DNA of 64,000 nt from Agroathelia rolfsii (taxonomy: Eukaryota; Basidiomycota; Agaricomycetes; Amylocorticiales; Amylocorticiaceae): the NCBI GenBank assembly GCA_018343915.1, contig JABRWF010000002.1, positions 2,170,001 to 2,234,000 of the forward strand, read 5' to 3'. The number at the start of each line of letters is the position of its first letter. Positions within the stretch are counted from its first letter, which is position 1. Of the stretch, positions 1 through 11,955 are shown piece after piece. Under the pieces are notes generated by a model. The model had not been told where the DNA came from, did not search any database, and saw nothing but the letters and a program-made list of their open reading frames with translations. A program made the translations under genes and the position numbers.

Positions 1-1500
1 TTAGTTCCCAATTGTCTTCTCCGAGGACATCCTTCTATTTGACTAGATACTCTAAGTGCTTAGGTTGGCCTGATACCTTTAAGTCTTTTATCCTCTTAAC
101 TTCCCATTCTTCTTTGCCATTAACTTCCATAGGTTCTAGTGGGGGTTGATCATGGTCCAAGGGTCTGTGAGGTGACAGCAAGAATATATAGAAGACATTG
201 TGTATAGACTATGTTCTTGGAATTTTTAGTTGATAAGTAAGAGGGCCAATTTGCTCCAGGATCTTATAAGGTCTAGCAAACTTAGAGGATAATTTCTTAG
301 AGGGGGACAATGTCTTTAGGTTTTTAGTGGACAATTAGACTTTGTCTCCTACTTCCCATTCTAGGGAGCCCCACATGTGTTAGTCAAAGAAATCCTTTAT
401 CTTAGCGGCTGTTGCATCTAATGCTGATAGCACATCCTTGTGAGAGTCTGAGATTATATATAACTAGTCTTCAACTACAGAGGTTTCAAATATTCTAGAT
501 AATGAATAGTCTATCCTAGGATCAAACCCATAATTTATACAAAAGAGGGACATCTTAGTAGCTAAGTATTCCCTATTGTTTAGAGTGAGTTCTGCAGATG
601 GTAGCAACCTAGCCTAGTTGTCTTGCCTATAAGAGACAAAAAACCTCAGATATACCTCAAGTTCTTGGTTGACCTGCTTGAATTGCCCATCTATTTGAGG
701 ATGATAGGTGGTGGACATTGTAGTGGTGATACCTAGGTATTTATGTACTTCTCTCATCACCTTGCTTGCAAATTGGGGTCCCCTGTTAGACGTTATCCAA
801 GATAGCAGTCTATATAGCTTAAACATATTAGACCATAGAAGTTCTGTAGTCCCAATAGCATTAATCTTTTCCATAATAGGGATAGTATGAGTCATTTTGG
901 AGAATCTATCTATTACAACCAGAATACTATTGTAGCCTTAGGAGTTGGGAAGCTTAATAATTATATCTATAGTTATATAGTCCTATAGGTACATAGGTAT
1001 TGGGAGTAGTTGTAATAGGCCAAATACAAGCAACCTTGAGCTCTTATTCTGGATGCAGGTCTAGCATGTCTCTATATATTCATTAATAGCCTTTTTCATT
1101 CCCGGCCACCAATAATTTGAGATACCAATTCAAGAGTTTTGTGCTATCCAGGATGACTACCTAACAGGCTATTGTAGTACATAGCTATTATATCCATGCA
1201 GATTTTGTGGTTGGCTGGTACATATATGCATCCTTAATGAAGGATCACCCTATTCTCCTGATTCCAGGTTTCAAGTCCTTTCTAAAGCTTAATGGGTCCC
1301 AGATCCTTGACAAGTTATAACACCTCAGCTACTTCAGCTTCTGGGGTGATGTTTTGGATTCTCTTTATGAGATCAGATTCCCCTTCTATTAGGATGTAAC
1401 CCCTCCTAGAAGTATTGGCTTAAAATAGCTTGGGACTAAGTAGAACTACCTTGTAGTTATCTTCTGTATCTAATACTTAAAAGGCTGGGTCATGTAAAAG
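1..1500 (-). pseudogene. Gypsy integrase and C-terminal chromodomain remnant
   Basis: Integrase is recognisable from the GPQFxSKVMxExHKYLGI and STxYHPQxDGQ motifs at 614-895; this segment carries two of the three DDE residues. Toward the left edge the frame reads YLVK, a TAG at the position of the conserved chromodomain Trp, then KD...GEDNWE at about 1-65. This is the chromodomain signature. Other stops occur throughout. The C-terminus and 3' LTR are beyond position 1. Confidence 0.8.
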
Positions 1501-4397
1501 AATGCTGGCTCTATTATTTTCTGCCCCTTTCTGATAATGAATCCGGAAATTGAAATCTGCCAGAAAAAGGGACCACCTAGCCTATCTACAGGTCAAGTTT
1601 CTTGCCGTGGTCTAGTATTCTAGGTTCTTATTGTTGAAAGATTGAATATTTACAGGCTTCATATCTTTCCAATAATTCCAATGAATACTTCAAATAATCA
1701 TCTAACATCATGTCATACATGATTATTTATTTCATGATTTTACAGCCATTCATTGTTGAGATATTAACAATTCTTTACATGTATATATTCATTGAAATAA
1801 TATGCATATACTCTTTTATTTAATATTTTCAATATTTCATTATATCTAATCTTATCAGAGATAAGATTATTATATCTGAAGTCACTTGACTTTATCATTT
1901 ATGAATATCTTTTTCATAAATATTAAACAATTCCATTTAAATATTCATTTCTCAATAATCATTGTGAATATTACTAATTGATTTTTCATGCCCTAGATCC
2001 TTGCTTATAAATTACCAAAATATTTACTAAGCAAATTCATAATATTAGTAATGTTTATAAAATATTACTAATACAGATCTAATAATAGGATATTGAGATA
2101 AATGGACACTTTCACTTACTAATACTATACAAATTACTGACTAAGCACACAGATTGCTTACCAAGCATATTATTCAGCAAATAGGAATATTACTAAGCTG
2201 ATTTATAAGCTGATTTGTAAGCAATTTTCCTTACTAAGCGGATTAGATAAGCACAGGATTGGCTTACTAATTTTGTAGAAATTAGAATATTTTGTATTAT
2301 ATAAGCACCAGCAAATTCGGCTGGAAATGACAAGTTATTTCACTCGAAAATAGTAAGTTAAATAGTCTAAGGACTAGCTCACAGTACTAACTTCACTAAC
2401 AGACTTACTAAGTCTACTATAAGACAACAAGCCTTCCTAAAGGGAAAACAAGTAGGTAGTCTCAAAGGGACACCGGCTAAGTCTTATATTAAAGATATAG
2501 AAGTAAACTAATCGCTTCCAACTTCTTGTAGATCCAAGCCTATCTAACAAGATAACTAACCCTGCACTTTTCTACAACAAGTAAGTGTTTGGTTTAAACA
2601 AGGTTTACAGTAGTGCACACATGCATTACATTCTATATCATAACCCTTTCATTACTTATAGTCTGTCCAGATTTCAAAGGGTTTGGGGAGGCCTTGGAGC
2701 AGGTGTCTCCAGTGATATAATGCTTGAATAACCCCAAGCATTTCCTTATCCCAAATATCATAGTTTTGTTCCACCTTATTCATGGATTGTAACAAGTAAC
2801 CCACAGGATGCTAAGCTCTAGTTTCATCCTTTTGAAATAGTATTCTGCTAGTAGCATAAGAGGAAGCATCAGTTTCTACCCTTATAGGGGCTGTTTAAAC
2901 ATATATCTGGAGTACAGAGTTTGTGGCAAAGGCAGCTTTTAGGTTATCAAAGCTAGATTATTCCTCTGGTCCCCATTGCCAGTCCACCTTTTCTGTGAGG
3001 TGATCTAGAGGTTTGCATATTGTGCCAAAGTTATAAATGAAGCATTGGTAATAATTGGCTAAACCCCTAAATTGACGGACTTGTTTAATATTTATGGGAG
3101 TTGGCCAGTCCAAAATTAGTTGAACCTTGGAGGGGTCTATATACATCTACTAATAAGAGACAATGAAGCCTAAGATTTCCACCTTGGGTTATTCCATAAT
3201 AAACTTGTCCAAATTACCAAATAAATCTTCCTTTTAAAGGGTATCTAGAATCTCAAATGTTATTTACTGCAGTTCTTCCCTAGAACCCATACCAATGATG
3301 ATATCATCAATATAAACACAAATGTTTCCTGCTTAAACAAATCTTTCCAAGGTCACATCCATGAGGGCCTATATTGATGATGAAGCATTACATAAGCCAA
3401 AAGGTATGACTAGGGGTTTAAATAAACCTCTGGATGTGATAAATATAGCCTTCCTTTCATCCCCATCCTGAATCTAAATGTTATTGAAACCCATCCATAG
3501 ATTGATTTTGGAGAAGATATGGAATTGGGTTATATAGCTGATAATTTCTGATATTAATAGCAGGGGATAGGTATTCTTGACTATTTGATTTTTTAATGCC
3601 TAGTAGTCTTAGATAGGTTGGAGTTTCCTATCTTTCTTAGGTATAAAAAACATAGGGGCTGCAAATTCACTTTTAGATCTTTAAATAAATCCCTTAGCCA
3701 AGTTGTTATCAATCTATGCATTGAGTATATTAGTTTCCTTGCTGCTGAGGAGGTATACCTGCCCTTGTCTGAGCTTAGTTTCATCTTGTAACTCAATCTT
3801 ATGGTTGGATGGCTTATGGCTAGGTAACCTAGTTGCTTCTCTTTCAGAGAAAACATTAGCATATACTTTGTATCCTGTAGGCATAATAGTGGTGGCTGAT
3901 GTGGATTTCTTTTTAGGCAGGAAGGTGACTTCTGCAGTTTTCCAGTCAATAATAGGGTTTTCTAGCCACAACCAATCAATACCCAAGATAATGTCTTTAG
4001 GTCCTATATTGACCACATAAAAGGGTAGATATTTCCTTTCTTGTCTAATAGTGATATCCAGAATTATAACGTATTTGATTTTACTAATTGCATTAGCGGA
4101 ATTGTCTATATTATACAAAGGAATAGGACAAGGTAAAATTTTTATAGGGATTTTATGTTTTTGCATGTATTTAAAGTTTACAAAAGAGGAAGAAGCACTG
4201 GAATCTATTATGGCAAAAGTAGAGAGAGAAGAGAAAGGTCTATAGAATATAATAGGGATTTTTAGATGCTGTCTATTTGCACCTGAAATAGAAGAGAAAG
4301 AAGAAGAAGACAAAGAAATGGAATTACATACAGAGAAAGAAGAAAGTCTGTTTTGTACATATAGGTCAGACTGAATAGCCCTTTCAGATGACCTCAA
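1500..4397 (-). pseudogene. Gypsy pol remnant: protease, reverse transcriptase, RNase H
   Basis: An aspartic protease motif lies near 4190-4210, reading I-D-S-S-A where D-S/T-G-A is expected, so a catalytic-loop glycine is gone. RT follows in fragments from about 3900 down to 2958, ending in the conserved FRGLANYY-type motif and the LDHLTEK linker into RNase H. RNase H is split by the solo LTR at 1632-2654. Joining the flanks and removing one copy of the 5-bp duplication restores the WTDxKNLEY motif in frame, which proves the insertion interrupted a formerly continuous ORF. Numerous in-frame TAG/TAA codons remain. Confidence 0.8.
1632..2654 (-). mobile_element. Solo LTR (family L2) inside Gypsy RNase H
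   Basis: The LTR begins TGTTGAAAG and ends CCCTTTCATTA. It is flanked by the direct repeat CTTAT at 1627-1631 and 2655-2659. Its sequence is the reverse complement of a family also seen at 6274-7164, 20270-21049 and 29589-30477 (shared block AAACACTTACTTGTxxxxAAAGTGCAGG). No internal coding region is present, so it is a solo LTR left by recombination. This copy is more diverged than the 6274 and 29589 copies. Confidence 0.85.
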
Positions 4398-4399
4398 GA

Positions 4400-5878
4400 A
4401 AAACCCATCTGGTCCTTTAGTGCGGTGAGGGCGGCCACTTATTCCTCATACATCTGCATAAAATATGTAGGTATAGCAATGGAGTCTAACCCTGTAGTAG
4501 GACCGGGTGTTAACAAACTTGTCAAAGCCAGCAGATCAGGTATAACTTGTCTAGTGGCTGAAATTAAAGCACTAGGTGCACGGGATGGTTGGGTTCCTTG
4601 GGGTCTAAATCCTAGGAGGGGGCATCTATGCTTAGGGTGTCCAAACTATCCACAATGGAAATATTAGGCCTTGGACTAATCACAAGGTGGGAATGTTGGC
4701 CTTCTACCAAAACCAGGGTTCCCTTGGATCAAAGAAGTGGCAGGAGTTTGGGCTACATTCACCATAATTGAGTTAGCAGCAGTTCCAGTTGGTGTATTTT
4801 GAGGATGCCAAGTATCCTGCCACAACCTAGTATATCTTAACCCTTACTCTGCATATAGCATAGCATCTATTGACTTCTGTAGGGTAGTTAGGTTTGCCGG
4901 GTCCTAACTAGCCAGCATGTTTTGGATCTTGAGGTTGAGTCTATTGAGGAATCTGACCTTCTAGTCTTCTTTCAATAGGTCTGTCTATTGTGCAGTAGCC
5001 CAAAAATCAGTAATAAATCCTTGGGTTGTGCAAGATCCCTGCCTGAGTCCCTTTAGCTTATCCAGTGCAGCCCTTTTGAAGTTGAAGGACCCATATAGTT
5101 CCTTGAAAGCCTTATAAAACTCCTTAAAAGAGAAATCTTGTTCCCCTTTGATTGCCAATTTGGCAATTTTCTCAGACCACTTCTAAGCCCATTTGGCAGG
5201 TCCTCTAGTTAGGAGTCCAATGAGAAGACAACCCTTATCTGCATCTATAGAGTACAGTATAGGGTTGAGTGCCAAGTAGTTATCAAACCCCATAATAAAA
5301 TTCTGATATAAGTCCCTGGACCTATCAAATTTAAAAGGCTCCTTACCCCTTTCTTTAATAGATGCAGCAATGGCAGGTAATAGTGCTAGTCTATCTGCAA
5401 TCTCCACTAACTTCCTTTGAGTATCTATGATATCTTGAAACATAGCAGTTGTTTCCTTATAGAGATTCATCATCTGTATAATAAGAGCCTTAAGACTAGG
5501 GGTAGGGGTAGAGGATGAAGGTTGTCCTGACATAGTAGGGGTTCTGGGATGTGACAGAACAGGAGTATGAATAGGAGGGGTAGGAATAGGGGTAGGTACA
5601 CATGATTAGGTATGAGAAAAAATAGGTTCTTCTAGTCTTCTGTGTTTGGTTAGGGATGGGTATTCCTCTTCTTCTTCTGATGACTTGAGTTTAGAGGACA
5701 AGGAGTGTGGCAGAGATGGGGTTTTTAGGGGCTGGATGATAGTGGGTTGTGTGGCAGGGGTTTTGGCAATAGATAGTTTAGCAGGTATAGATTTTGTTGC
5801 CCAAGAGATAGATACAGATGTAGGGGTAGATGTGGAAGAGGTTTTTACAGGGGCTTTTCCTTTTGAAGATTTGCTCAT
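4400..5878 (-). pseudogene. Gypsy gag remnant
   Basis: The gag-like frame starts at the ATG at 5876-5878 with a Ser/Thr/Pro/Lys-rich N-terminus. It continues in pieces, including a 116-codon stretch at 5183-5533. A CCHC zinc knuckle of the form CX2CX4HX4C is still readable near 4618-4660 (F-G-H and C-P anchors), with a TAG codon inside it where Gln is usual. Several stops break the frame. Function by family: structural nucleocapsid protein of the retroelement particle. No intact product can be made. Confidence 0.65.
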
Positions 5879-6273
5879 AGAGTAGATTTTTGTTTTCTTC
5901 TTACTTAGGCACCAATTATAGTACCTCTGGTAATTGTATAAAAGTTTGAAAAAGATATCAGATTTGAATAAGCAGTTTTACACCTGGAGAGGTATCCCTA
6001 GAAGTAGCAGGCTAACTCTGTACTAGCGCCTTTGGGTAATGACACAAGGTTTCCCTGGTAGTTCAGATACTTCCAAGCCTAAATCTGAATGGGTTTAAAC
6101 TAGGTATTAGATCCTAGCAAATTTCTTCTGCAAACAGTTTGATTTCAAATAAGATGTATAAAAGAAACATATATAAAATTCTTATTCCTTGCTTGTGCTT
6201 ATATGCAGAGAATTGGATCTGCACTCTGGAGCTAGGCTCAATAGAGGATAGGCCTAAGCTTTGACCTAATGTC

Positions 6274-7164
6274 TATTAAACTATTATAGTTCTTAGGTTG
6301 TATAGTGTGGCTATATGCTAGCTTATAAGTTACCTATTATAAAGCAAACACTTACTTGTAGGAAAAGTGCAGGCTTATGGATTGTTCCTAGAATTAGGCA
6401 AGGTTTCCTAGGATAGGAAGCGATTAGTAACTATGCTATACTAAAGATAAGATTGTAGCCGGTGTCCCTTTGAGACTACCTACTTGTTTTCCCTTGGGAA
6501 AGGCTTGTTTTCTTATCTTGTAGACTTGGTAAGTCTGGGGTGAAGTTAGTACCCTAGGAGCTAGTCTTGTAGACTATTTAACTCACTATTTTCAAGTGAA
6601 ATAACTTATATTTTACAGCTGATTTAGCTAGGGTTTATATACTACAAAATATTCTAATTTCTGAAGGATTTGTAAGCAATATCTTTGCTTAAGTAATCTG
6701 CTTGGTAAGCAAAGAGTATAAGGTTTATGCTGACAAATCCACTCTGTAAGCTAAGTATAGTATTTGTAAGCAAATTGAATATTTAAATGAATAGGAAAGT
6801 GATATTAGTAATATATCTCAAATATTACTAATGTCTTTAAAGGTGATTAATAATTTATTTGTGTGATTTGTAAGCTGATTTATAATCACAATTGTGTATT
6901 AGTAAGTAAAGTGAATTGTTTAAACAAAAGATATTTTAAAATGAATATTTAAATGATTTTAAGAAATGAATATTGAAATATGAATATATTTTGGAAATAT
7001 TCAGAATAAAATGAATGAACAAATTGCTTTATATCTCTACAACTAATGGTTGTAAATTCTTGAAATAAATAACAGTGATAGACAAGATATAAACTGATTT
7101 ATTGAAGTGTTCATTGTAATATTTAGAAAGATTTGATATATTGAAATATGCATATCTTTCAACA
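6274..7164 (+). mobile_element. Solo LTR (family L2) at the LTR-leader junction of the Gypsy element
   Basis: The element starts TATTAAACTA (TG altered to TA) and ends CTTTCAACA. It is flanked by the direct repeat ATGTC at 6269-6273 and 7165-7169. It is 891 bp long and nearly identical over most of its length to the copy at 29589-30477, although the two have different target duplications. The right duplication overlaps the first four bases of the Gypsy 5' LTR, so insertion happened exactly at the junction of leader and LTR. Confidence 0.85.
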
Positions 7165-7165
7165 A

Positions 7166-8188
7166 TGTCAAGGCTTGTGCTCTTAACATAACCAACAAAC
7201 AACAACCTCCTGTAAGGTATGGAGGATGGACTGTAAGTCCCTTTTTATGTTGTGTTACTAGGTTAGTCTTAAATTAGATACCTATGTACTCCCATTCTTC
7301 TACTTTTGTAATAGTACCCTTTTATTACTACTATGCTAGGGTTGCAGTTAGTACTCTAGACTAGATGTCTTCCCATATACTTTCTTTGTATCTAATAGCT
7401 TTAATTGGGTTTCTTACTTAGTGAGGTAGCTTAGCCCTCCATGATCTACAAATATCCACAAGAACTTATCACTACCTTGACCTAAATGAATAGGGTTTTT
7501 ATAGTCATATGCAATGCCCTTATTAATTAGGGACTTCTTAAACTTATATAACCTTTTATACTAAGCCTCTACTTGTTACACTACTAAGGACGCCTTTGAG
7601 GCCTTATACCTTAATAGTATAGGGAGAGAAGAAGGAGGGGGGGAGCTAGGAATAATAAGCCTAAAGGCAAGGTTATATTATCTAGTATTAATATATAAGG
7701 GGGGGATGCCCTTACCTAAAGATAAGGAGGTCAAAGCTAAAGTTCAGGTAAGGGCTACAGGGATGTATTTATACTTAAAATAAAGGCCTGTGTATAGCCC
7801 TAAGGGTCTGTGTACAGCTGGGGTGAGTAAGCTAAAGTCTTAAAATATCATAGGGCAGTGCTTTCTGACTAAGTCTGATAAGCAACTAATCAGAATAATG
7901 AGTCTAGTACTCCTTAGTAATTGCACAGTAATAGAAACAACCCTGGTTCCTGAGTCTAAACCTTTTGATGAAAAGGAATGATCTAGACTCTGCCTTCCTA
8001 ATATACTCTTGTCACAAACACTCCTGTCACATGGGGCTAACACAGTTTAGTCATGTGTTACAAGACATTGCCTGTAAGGTATTTTCCCTATAACTTATTG
8101 TAGAAAAATCGTAAAAATACAAGAAAAATAGTGGTATATTCGTAATAAAAATGCGAAAAATACTAGTACACTTGTCCAAGTTATCACA
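7166..8188 (-). repeat. Presumed 5' LTR of the left-edge Gypsy element (family L4)
   Basis: On the plus strand it begins TGTCAAGGCT and ends about TTATCACA. The same start occurs in the solo LTR at 35451-36567, and the internal layout matches the L1 LTRs (CCTGTAAGGTATGG block near the start, a CCTGAAGGCAAA-type block in the middle, and A-rich AGAAAAAT repeats before the end). Position next to the leader of the minus-strand Gypsy element supports it being that element's 5' LTR. The partner LTR is outside the window, so no target duplication can be tested. Confidence 0.6.
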
Positions 8189-8819
8189 CTTTAGATAATC
8201 ATATATTTGTTAGGGGATTTGCACCACCCACTAGTAAAAGAGAGAGAGAGGCTAAGACGTTGAAGGCCTAGGCCTATAGAATGAACCCTGAAGGTGAAGT
8301 TTTGTATTAGCAATCTATTTAATGAGGTACAACCTTATTACTTGCCTAAAGGTGAAGAGGTCAAAGCTGAGCTCTTTAGGACCAGTTATGTGCTCTTTTT
8401 ATACTACTAAGTAAAGGTCTATATATAGCCTTAGTAGTCTGTATATAACCAGAAATAGAAGTAATAAAAGTAGTAATGCAGGGGGAGAATATTTACCCTA
8501 ACTCCACCAGACATTTGTGTAAAGCCTCATTTCTGGGGTGGTACTAGTAACTATTAGGAATAGTTTAGGGATAGAAGGCTGTGCTTCCAAGGCTATATAT
8601 AATAATAAAAGGGAAGATGCACAACCCTAAGATTACTCCTGTAATGTGCAGCTTAGAATATGTAAGGGCCAATCAGGTAACTACTGCACTGCCTATATTC
8701 TATGCCCTAAAGGGTCATTTTTATAAGGAAAACAAAGAAAATGATGGAAAGAAAGAAATAATTGTCTAAAGATTACAAGAAAATTATAGGAAAATCAGCA
8801 AAAATATCCTTCCTATGAC
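8189..8819 (-). repeat. Gypsy LTR fragment (family L3, antisense)
   Basis: It shares long blocks with 31869-33131 and, in reverse complement, with 27010-27505 and 34713-35153. Examples are GGGCCAATCAGGTAACTAC, GCCCTAAAGGGT and AATGCAGGGGGAGA. The right end reads CCTATGACA, matching the CATAACA terminus of the family. The left boundary is not clear. Confidence 0.55.
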
Positions 8820-8975
8820 ACCTTGACATTCCAACCCCTTTTACACTAAGCCTTTACCTACAAGAATAAATCACAAGCCTGTACCTTTCTTTACAAGTAA
8901 GTATTTGCTTTAATTTAGGTATACAGTAGTATACAAGTATACTACATCTGTATCATGCCCTTTCATTATTAAGGA
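8820..8975 (-). repeat. Truncated L2 LTR end
   Basis: The segment is the reverse complement of the first about 150 bp of the LTR at 20270-21049 (ACAAGTAAGTATTTGCTTTA ... CATGCCCTTTCATTA). It abuts the truncated Tc1 fragment on the right. Confidence 0.5.
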
Positions 8976-8979
8976 CCTG

Positions 8980-9830
8980 GTATATATACATTATGGATGA
9001 AAATCCGCTACCTAGCCCTCCTGGGTACTTTAAAACAACAATTGGCCCTCAATACCCCTATCCAATGCATGCCCATACTATAACATGCATAGATAATGTC
9101 TTCCATGTCTCAACAATGCATCCATCCTTCCACTTCTCCTCTAAACACCTAGTAACCCAAACACAATGCTTCAGGTCATCAAAACAGATGTAATACTCAT
9201 CTAACCATATAATATTTGACCATTCTGCTATCTGCCACTCCCAAAATCTTTTGGCAAAGTCCATCCTGGCATTCTTTTGCTCTGGCTTAAGCCGTGGTGT
9301 GTGTGGGGCAAGGCGGCAATAATATCCTTCTTCAGCAAGAGCAGTACAAATAGTTGCTTCACAGACAGGAGGATTGCACTCCTGAGAAATTTCCTTATAG
9401 GATTTTTGACAATGAGCAATGGCATCACATTGGACACGCCTCTTGGCTTGCTTGCTCAGCAAATTGGGATGTCCAGAGCATTATGCATTTGAACAGAGCC
9501 AGTTTGTTTGAATTTCTTATTTATGCAATAAGCAGTTTGTTTAGGAATACCAAGGTTTTGAGCAGCTTGCTTAAGAGGGGTGCCACTTTCAACAGCGCCA
9601 ATAAGTCAAGCCTTTGTCTCAGTATCCCAGACAGTATACTTTTGGCTGGTAGTAGGCATGGTAGTGAGTAGGAGAGAAATTATTTTGATGCATGACATGC
9701 TGTAGAAGCTTCCGACTGCCATTACTTTTTTTGGCAACAAGTAGAAGTATAGAAGGAAGCTATGCCGGGGTTTCTTAGATAGAGAGATTCCAATTGAGGT
9801 TACTATTATGTAAACTTGCACCTGCCTAGA
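8980..9830 (-). pseudogene. Tc1/mariner-type transposase fragment
   Basis: Read from the minus strand, the N-terminus begins at the ATG near 9659 with a helix-turn-helix stretch (ESGTPLKQAAQNLGIPKQTA). It then continues after frameshifts and stops as a catalytic-domain piece at 9462-9058, containing the IIWLDEYYI block (first catalytic Asp) and the RCLEEKWKDGCI block. It ends near 8990 after a GPIVVL-like motif, so the second and third catalytic Asp residues are missing. This is a different subfamily from the two complete Tc1 elements further right. No terminal inverted repeats were found. Confidence 0.7.
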
Positions 9831-10370
9831 GATTCTAACTATATATAGTTACATGGTCTCTGATGCTTCTGTTTCTTAGTATCTGTTGATGCTTGCTATG
9901 ATAATCATACTGAGAAGATTTCAAGGTTCGAAAGTTCTAGAGCTCTATATACTGAAAGTGCACTTGGGCTAGGTTCTATCTTATTAAGGAACATATCTTT
10001 TTTTAGCATGAAATCTTATAACACGGGTCTTAAAAAGATCTCAATGGCTGATATTATCATTCAACTTGAAGTTCTAGCCTGTGATGATATTTCCATGATA
10101 AGAGAAAAGAATTTTATGTAAAGATAAGATACAAGTCATGACTTTTTTCTTTTTATATTGTATACCACATGCTAGCCCATCAAGCATATGATTTGCTAAT
10201 AAGGAGTACATGCTAGTCTATAACTTCTTACTATGGATTAAACTCGAAGTGCAATCATAAGCGGCTTAAGCTTGAAGCCCGGGCTTGGACTTCACCTCAG
10301 CTATAACCTCAGAAGATAACAACATTATTGCATGTTTTCAATGTTTTGGTGCTCAAGATAAAGTTCAAGT
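9831..10370. other. Non-transposon intergenic sequence
   Basis: This stretch shares no block with the repeat families of the window and has less TAG/CTA-type sequence. It leads into the TATA boxes of the small secreted-protein gene at 10501. No convincing ORF was seen. Confidence 0.4.
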
Positions 10371-10371
10371 A

Positions 10372-10408
10372 TATAAATAGTATGCTTAGATAGGGGCAGG
10401 TATAAAAG
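10372..10408 (+). promoter_or_regulatory. TATA-box pair upstream of the 10501 gene
   Basis: TATAAAT lies at 10372-10378 and TATAAAAG at 10401-10408, the latter 93 nt upstream of the ATG. The segment between box and ATG is pyrimidine-rich, as expected of a fungal core promoter and 5' UTR. Confidence 0.45.
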
Positions 10409-10500
10409 ATAAAAGGCATAACCAGACCTAAAATTTACCTAGCTTCCGACTTGTATTACTCCCTTCTACCTAGGCTAATCAAATCTTGATAGTTCTTCCA

Positions 10501-10775
10501 ATGTTGTCGTCCTGGATCCATATTGCAGTTTTCTTGGTGTTTGTTAACACAGGTATTGTGTATACTCTACCTAACTTATATAACCAATGGGACAGCCTAC
10601 AACTCAGAGGTAAAGTTGAATCCAGTACTGTTTATAATGACAAAAGATGATTTATAGCCAAACAGAAAGTCAATTTAAAGGGAAAGGCGCTAGCATTGAC
10701 AACAATAATGAACGCAGTCCGAAAAACTTGATACCTAGGTTGCCGTCTGATTATGAGACCGATGATGATGGTTAG
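10501..10775 (+). CDS. Small secreted protein, two exons (paralog of 15717-15992)
   Basis: The proposed gene has exon 1 at 10501-10609, a 56-nt intron at 10610-10665 (GTAAAG...AACAG, phase 1) and exon 2 at 10666-10775 ending in TAG. The product is 72 residues. The first 24 residues form a typical signal peptide (MLSSWIHIAVFLVFVNTG start, then a TLP cleavage-like site). The mature part is hydrophilic, has no cysteine, and ends in an acidic PSDYETDDDG tail. The signal peptide, intron phase and acidic C-terminus match the minus-strand gene at 15717-15992. The family is not recognised. The reading frame is free of the TAG/TAA damage seen in nearby transposons. A different acceptor at 10657 would give a less convincing tail. 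There is no transcript evidence. Confidence 0.5.
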
Positions 10776-11955
10776 TTTAAATTCCTAGTAATTTCAAAGG
10801 TCCTTACAATGAAAACCTAACTCATTTCTTTCTCATTGGTTAGTTCCAGAACCTGGCATCTAATATTTCTCTTGCACAAAAATTTGGAAAACCGAATTAT
10901 TTCTGCATGACATTATATTTTAGGAATGGAGGTTGTTTTGTTAGTGTTGACTTGAGATGTACTAAGTAGTTATGCAATTAAATATATAATAACCACCATG
11001 ACCTTATATTACCACTGCCACTAATACACAGCAGCCGTCGCGCCCCCCATTTAGTGGGTTGCTGCTATCACTCCCACCCACTTTTCATTCACCAGAAGGT
11101 TGCCCAACCAACAACTGGAGGCTCTCTCCCAGTTTCGAGGTCATTGGTGGTGCCGTGGTCACCCCAATTGTCAGCCTGGCTGACTTGCACTGGTAGCAGC
11201 ATGGCCCATAGCCTGCCTATGTGCACCTCACTACCCTTTATCTGGCACCAGCCAGCTCAAGCACTTTACCACATCAACTCTTGGAGGGCAATGGAACAGG
11301 TGGATCTATTGCAGTTTCGAACCCCCCACCTTGAGCTGCCCACAATTGTGGTAGCCCACATTCTCCCCACTGAAGCTCACGCGGCGCGTCACATGATCTC
11401 TGGTTCTCGGAGAAGTACAGTGTCAACTCGGCTAATCCTCATCACCTCCGACTCCATGGGTTTGCACAGTTATAGCAAATTTCTGGCCCTGGCAAGCAAG
11501 GGTCACTTATGAATACCGAGATGGGTAGGGGTAGAAGAATGAGGCGGGTCATTGGGGCAAAGCACGGGCTGATCAACTTAGTTTGGCGTGGAACCATTCT
11601 AGAGTAGCTGCATAGATCACTTGTTGGACTGACATAGTTACTATAAAAATGGATACACACACACATACACACGCTCACACTCACAAAGTTGTTGGATTTA
11701 TATTGGCTTAATAGGGGTTAGGCCAAAACTAATGGCCTTAAGCCAAGCTAAGGCCGAAACATTAGTAATAGTTGGTCTACAGTGAGATTGTACCTTAGGA
11801 TGGTATATATACAATATATAGACAAATCATAATTTTTTCCACAACAGCCATGGATATAGCTTGTTATGATTCATTAGCAAAAGTGCAAAGCCTTATACCT
11901 AGCCTTATTTGGCTTGTATAATACCAATAAGGCCATAAAGTGGATAAGTCCTAAA
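10776..11955. other. Intergenic stretch with a GC-rich block and CA microsatellite
   Basis: A GC-richer block at about 11030-11640 stands out from the AT-rich surroundings. It carries a 152-codon open frame with no recognisable product, and on the minus strand a Pol III B-box-like GGTTCGAAACT at 11313-11323. A CA-rich microsatellite lies at 11652-11690. The remainder shows nothing identifiable. Confidence 0.4.

Larger units (their letters stand above)
1..8188 (-). mobile_element. Ty3/Gypsy chromodomain retroelement, decayed, runs off left edge
   Basis: This is a minus-strand LTR retrotransposon with its parts in the usual order: 5' LTR (7166-8188), leader, gag (start near 5878), protease, RT, RNase H, integrase, and a chromodomain at the window edge. 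Identification rests on RT/RNase H, integrase and chromodomain motifs read in the remaining frames. Two unrelated solo LTRs (1632-2654 and 6274-7164) were inserted later. The frames are broken by many TAG and TAA codons where Trp and Gln are expected, so the element is dead. The 3' LTR lies outside the window. A chromodomain at the integrase C-terminus places it among chromoviruses, a Gypsy clade known to target heterochromatin. Confidence 0.85.

Noticed and set aside
4425..4667. 80-codon plus-strand frame
   Set aside because: It is the complement of the Gypsy gag zinc-knuckle region.
11054..11512. 152-codon plus-strand open frame in a GC-rich block
   Set aside because: No recognisable domain or signal peptide and no typical coding composition; the block may be a non-coding repeat.
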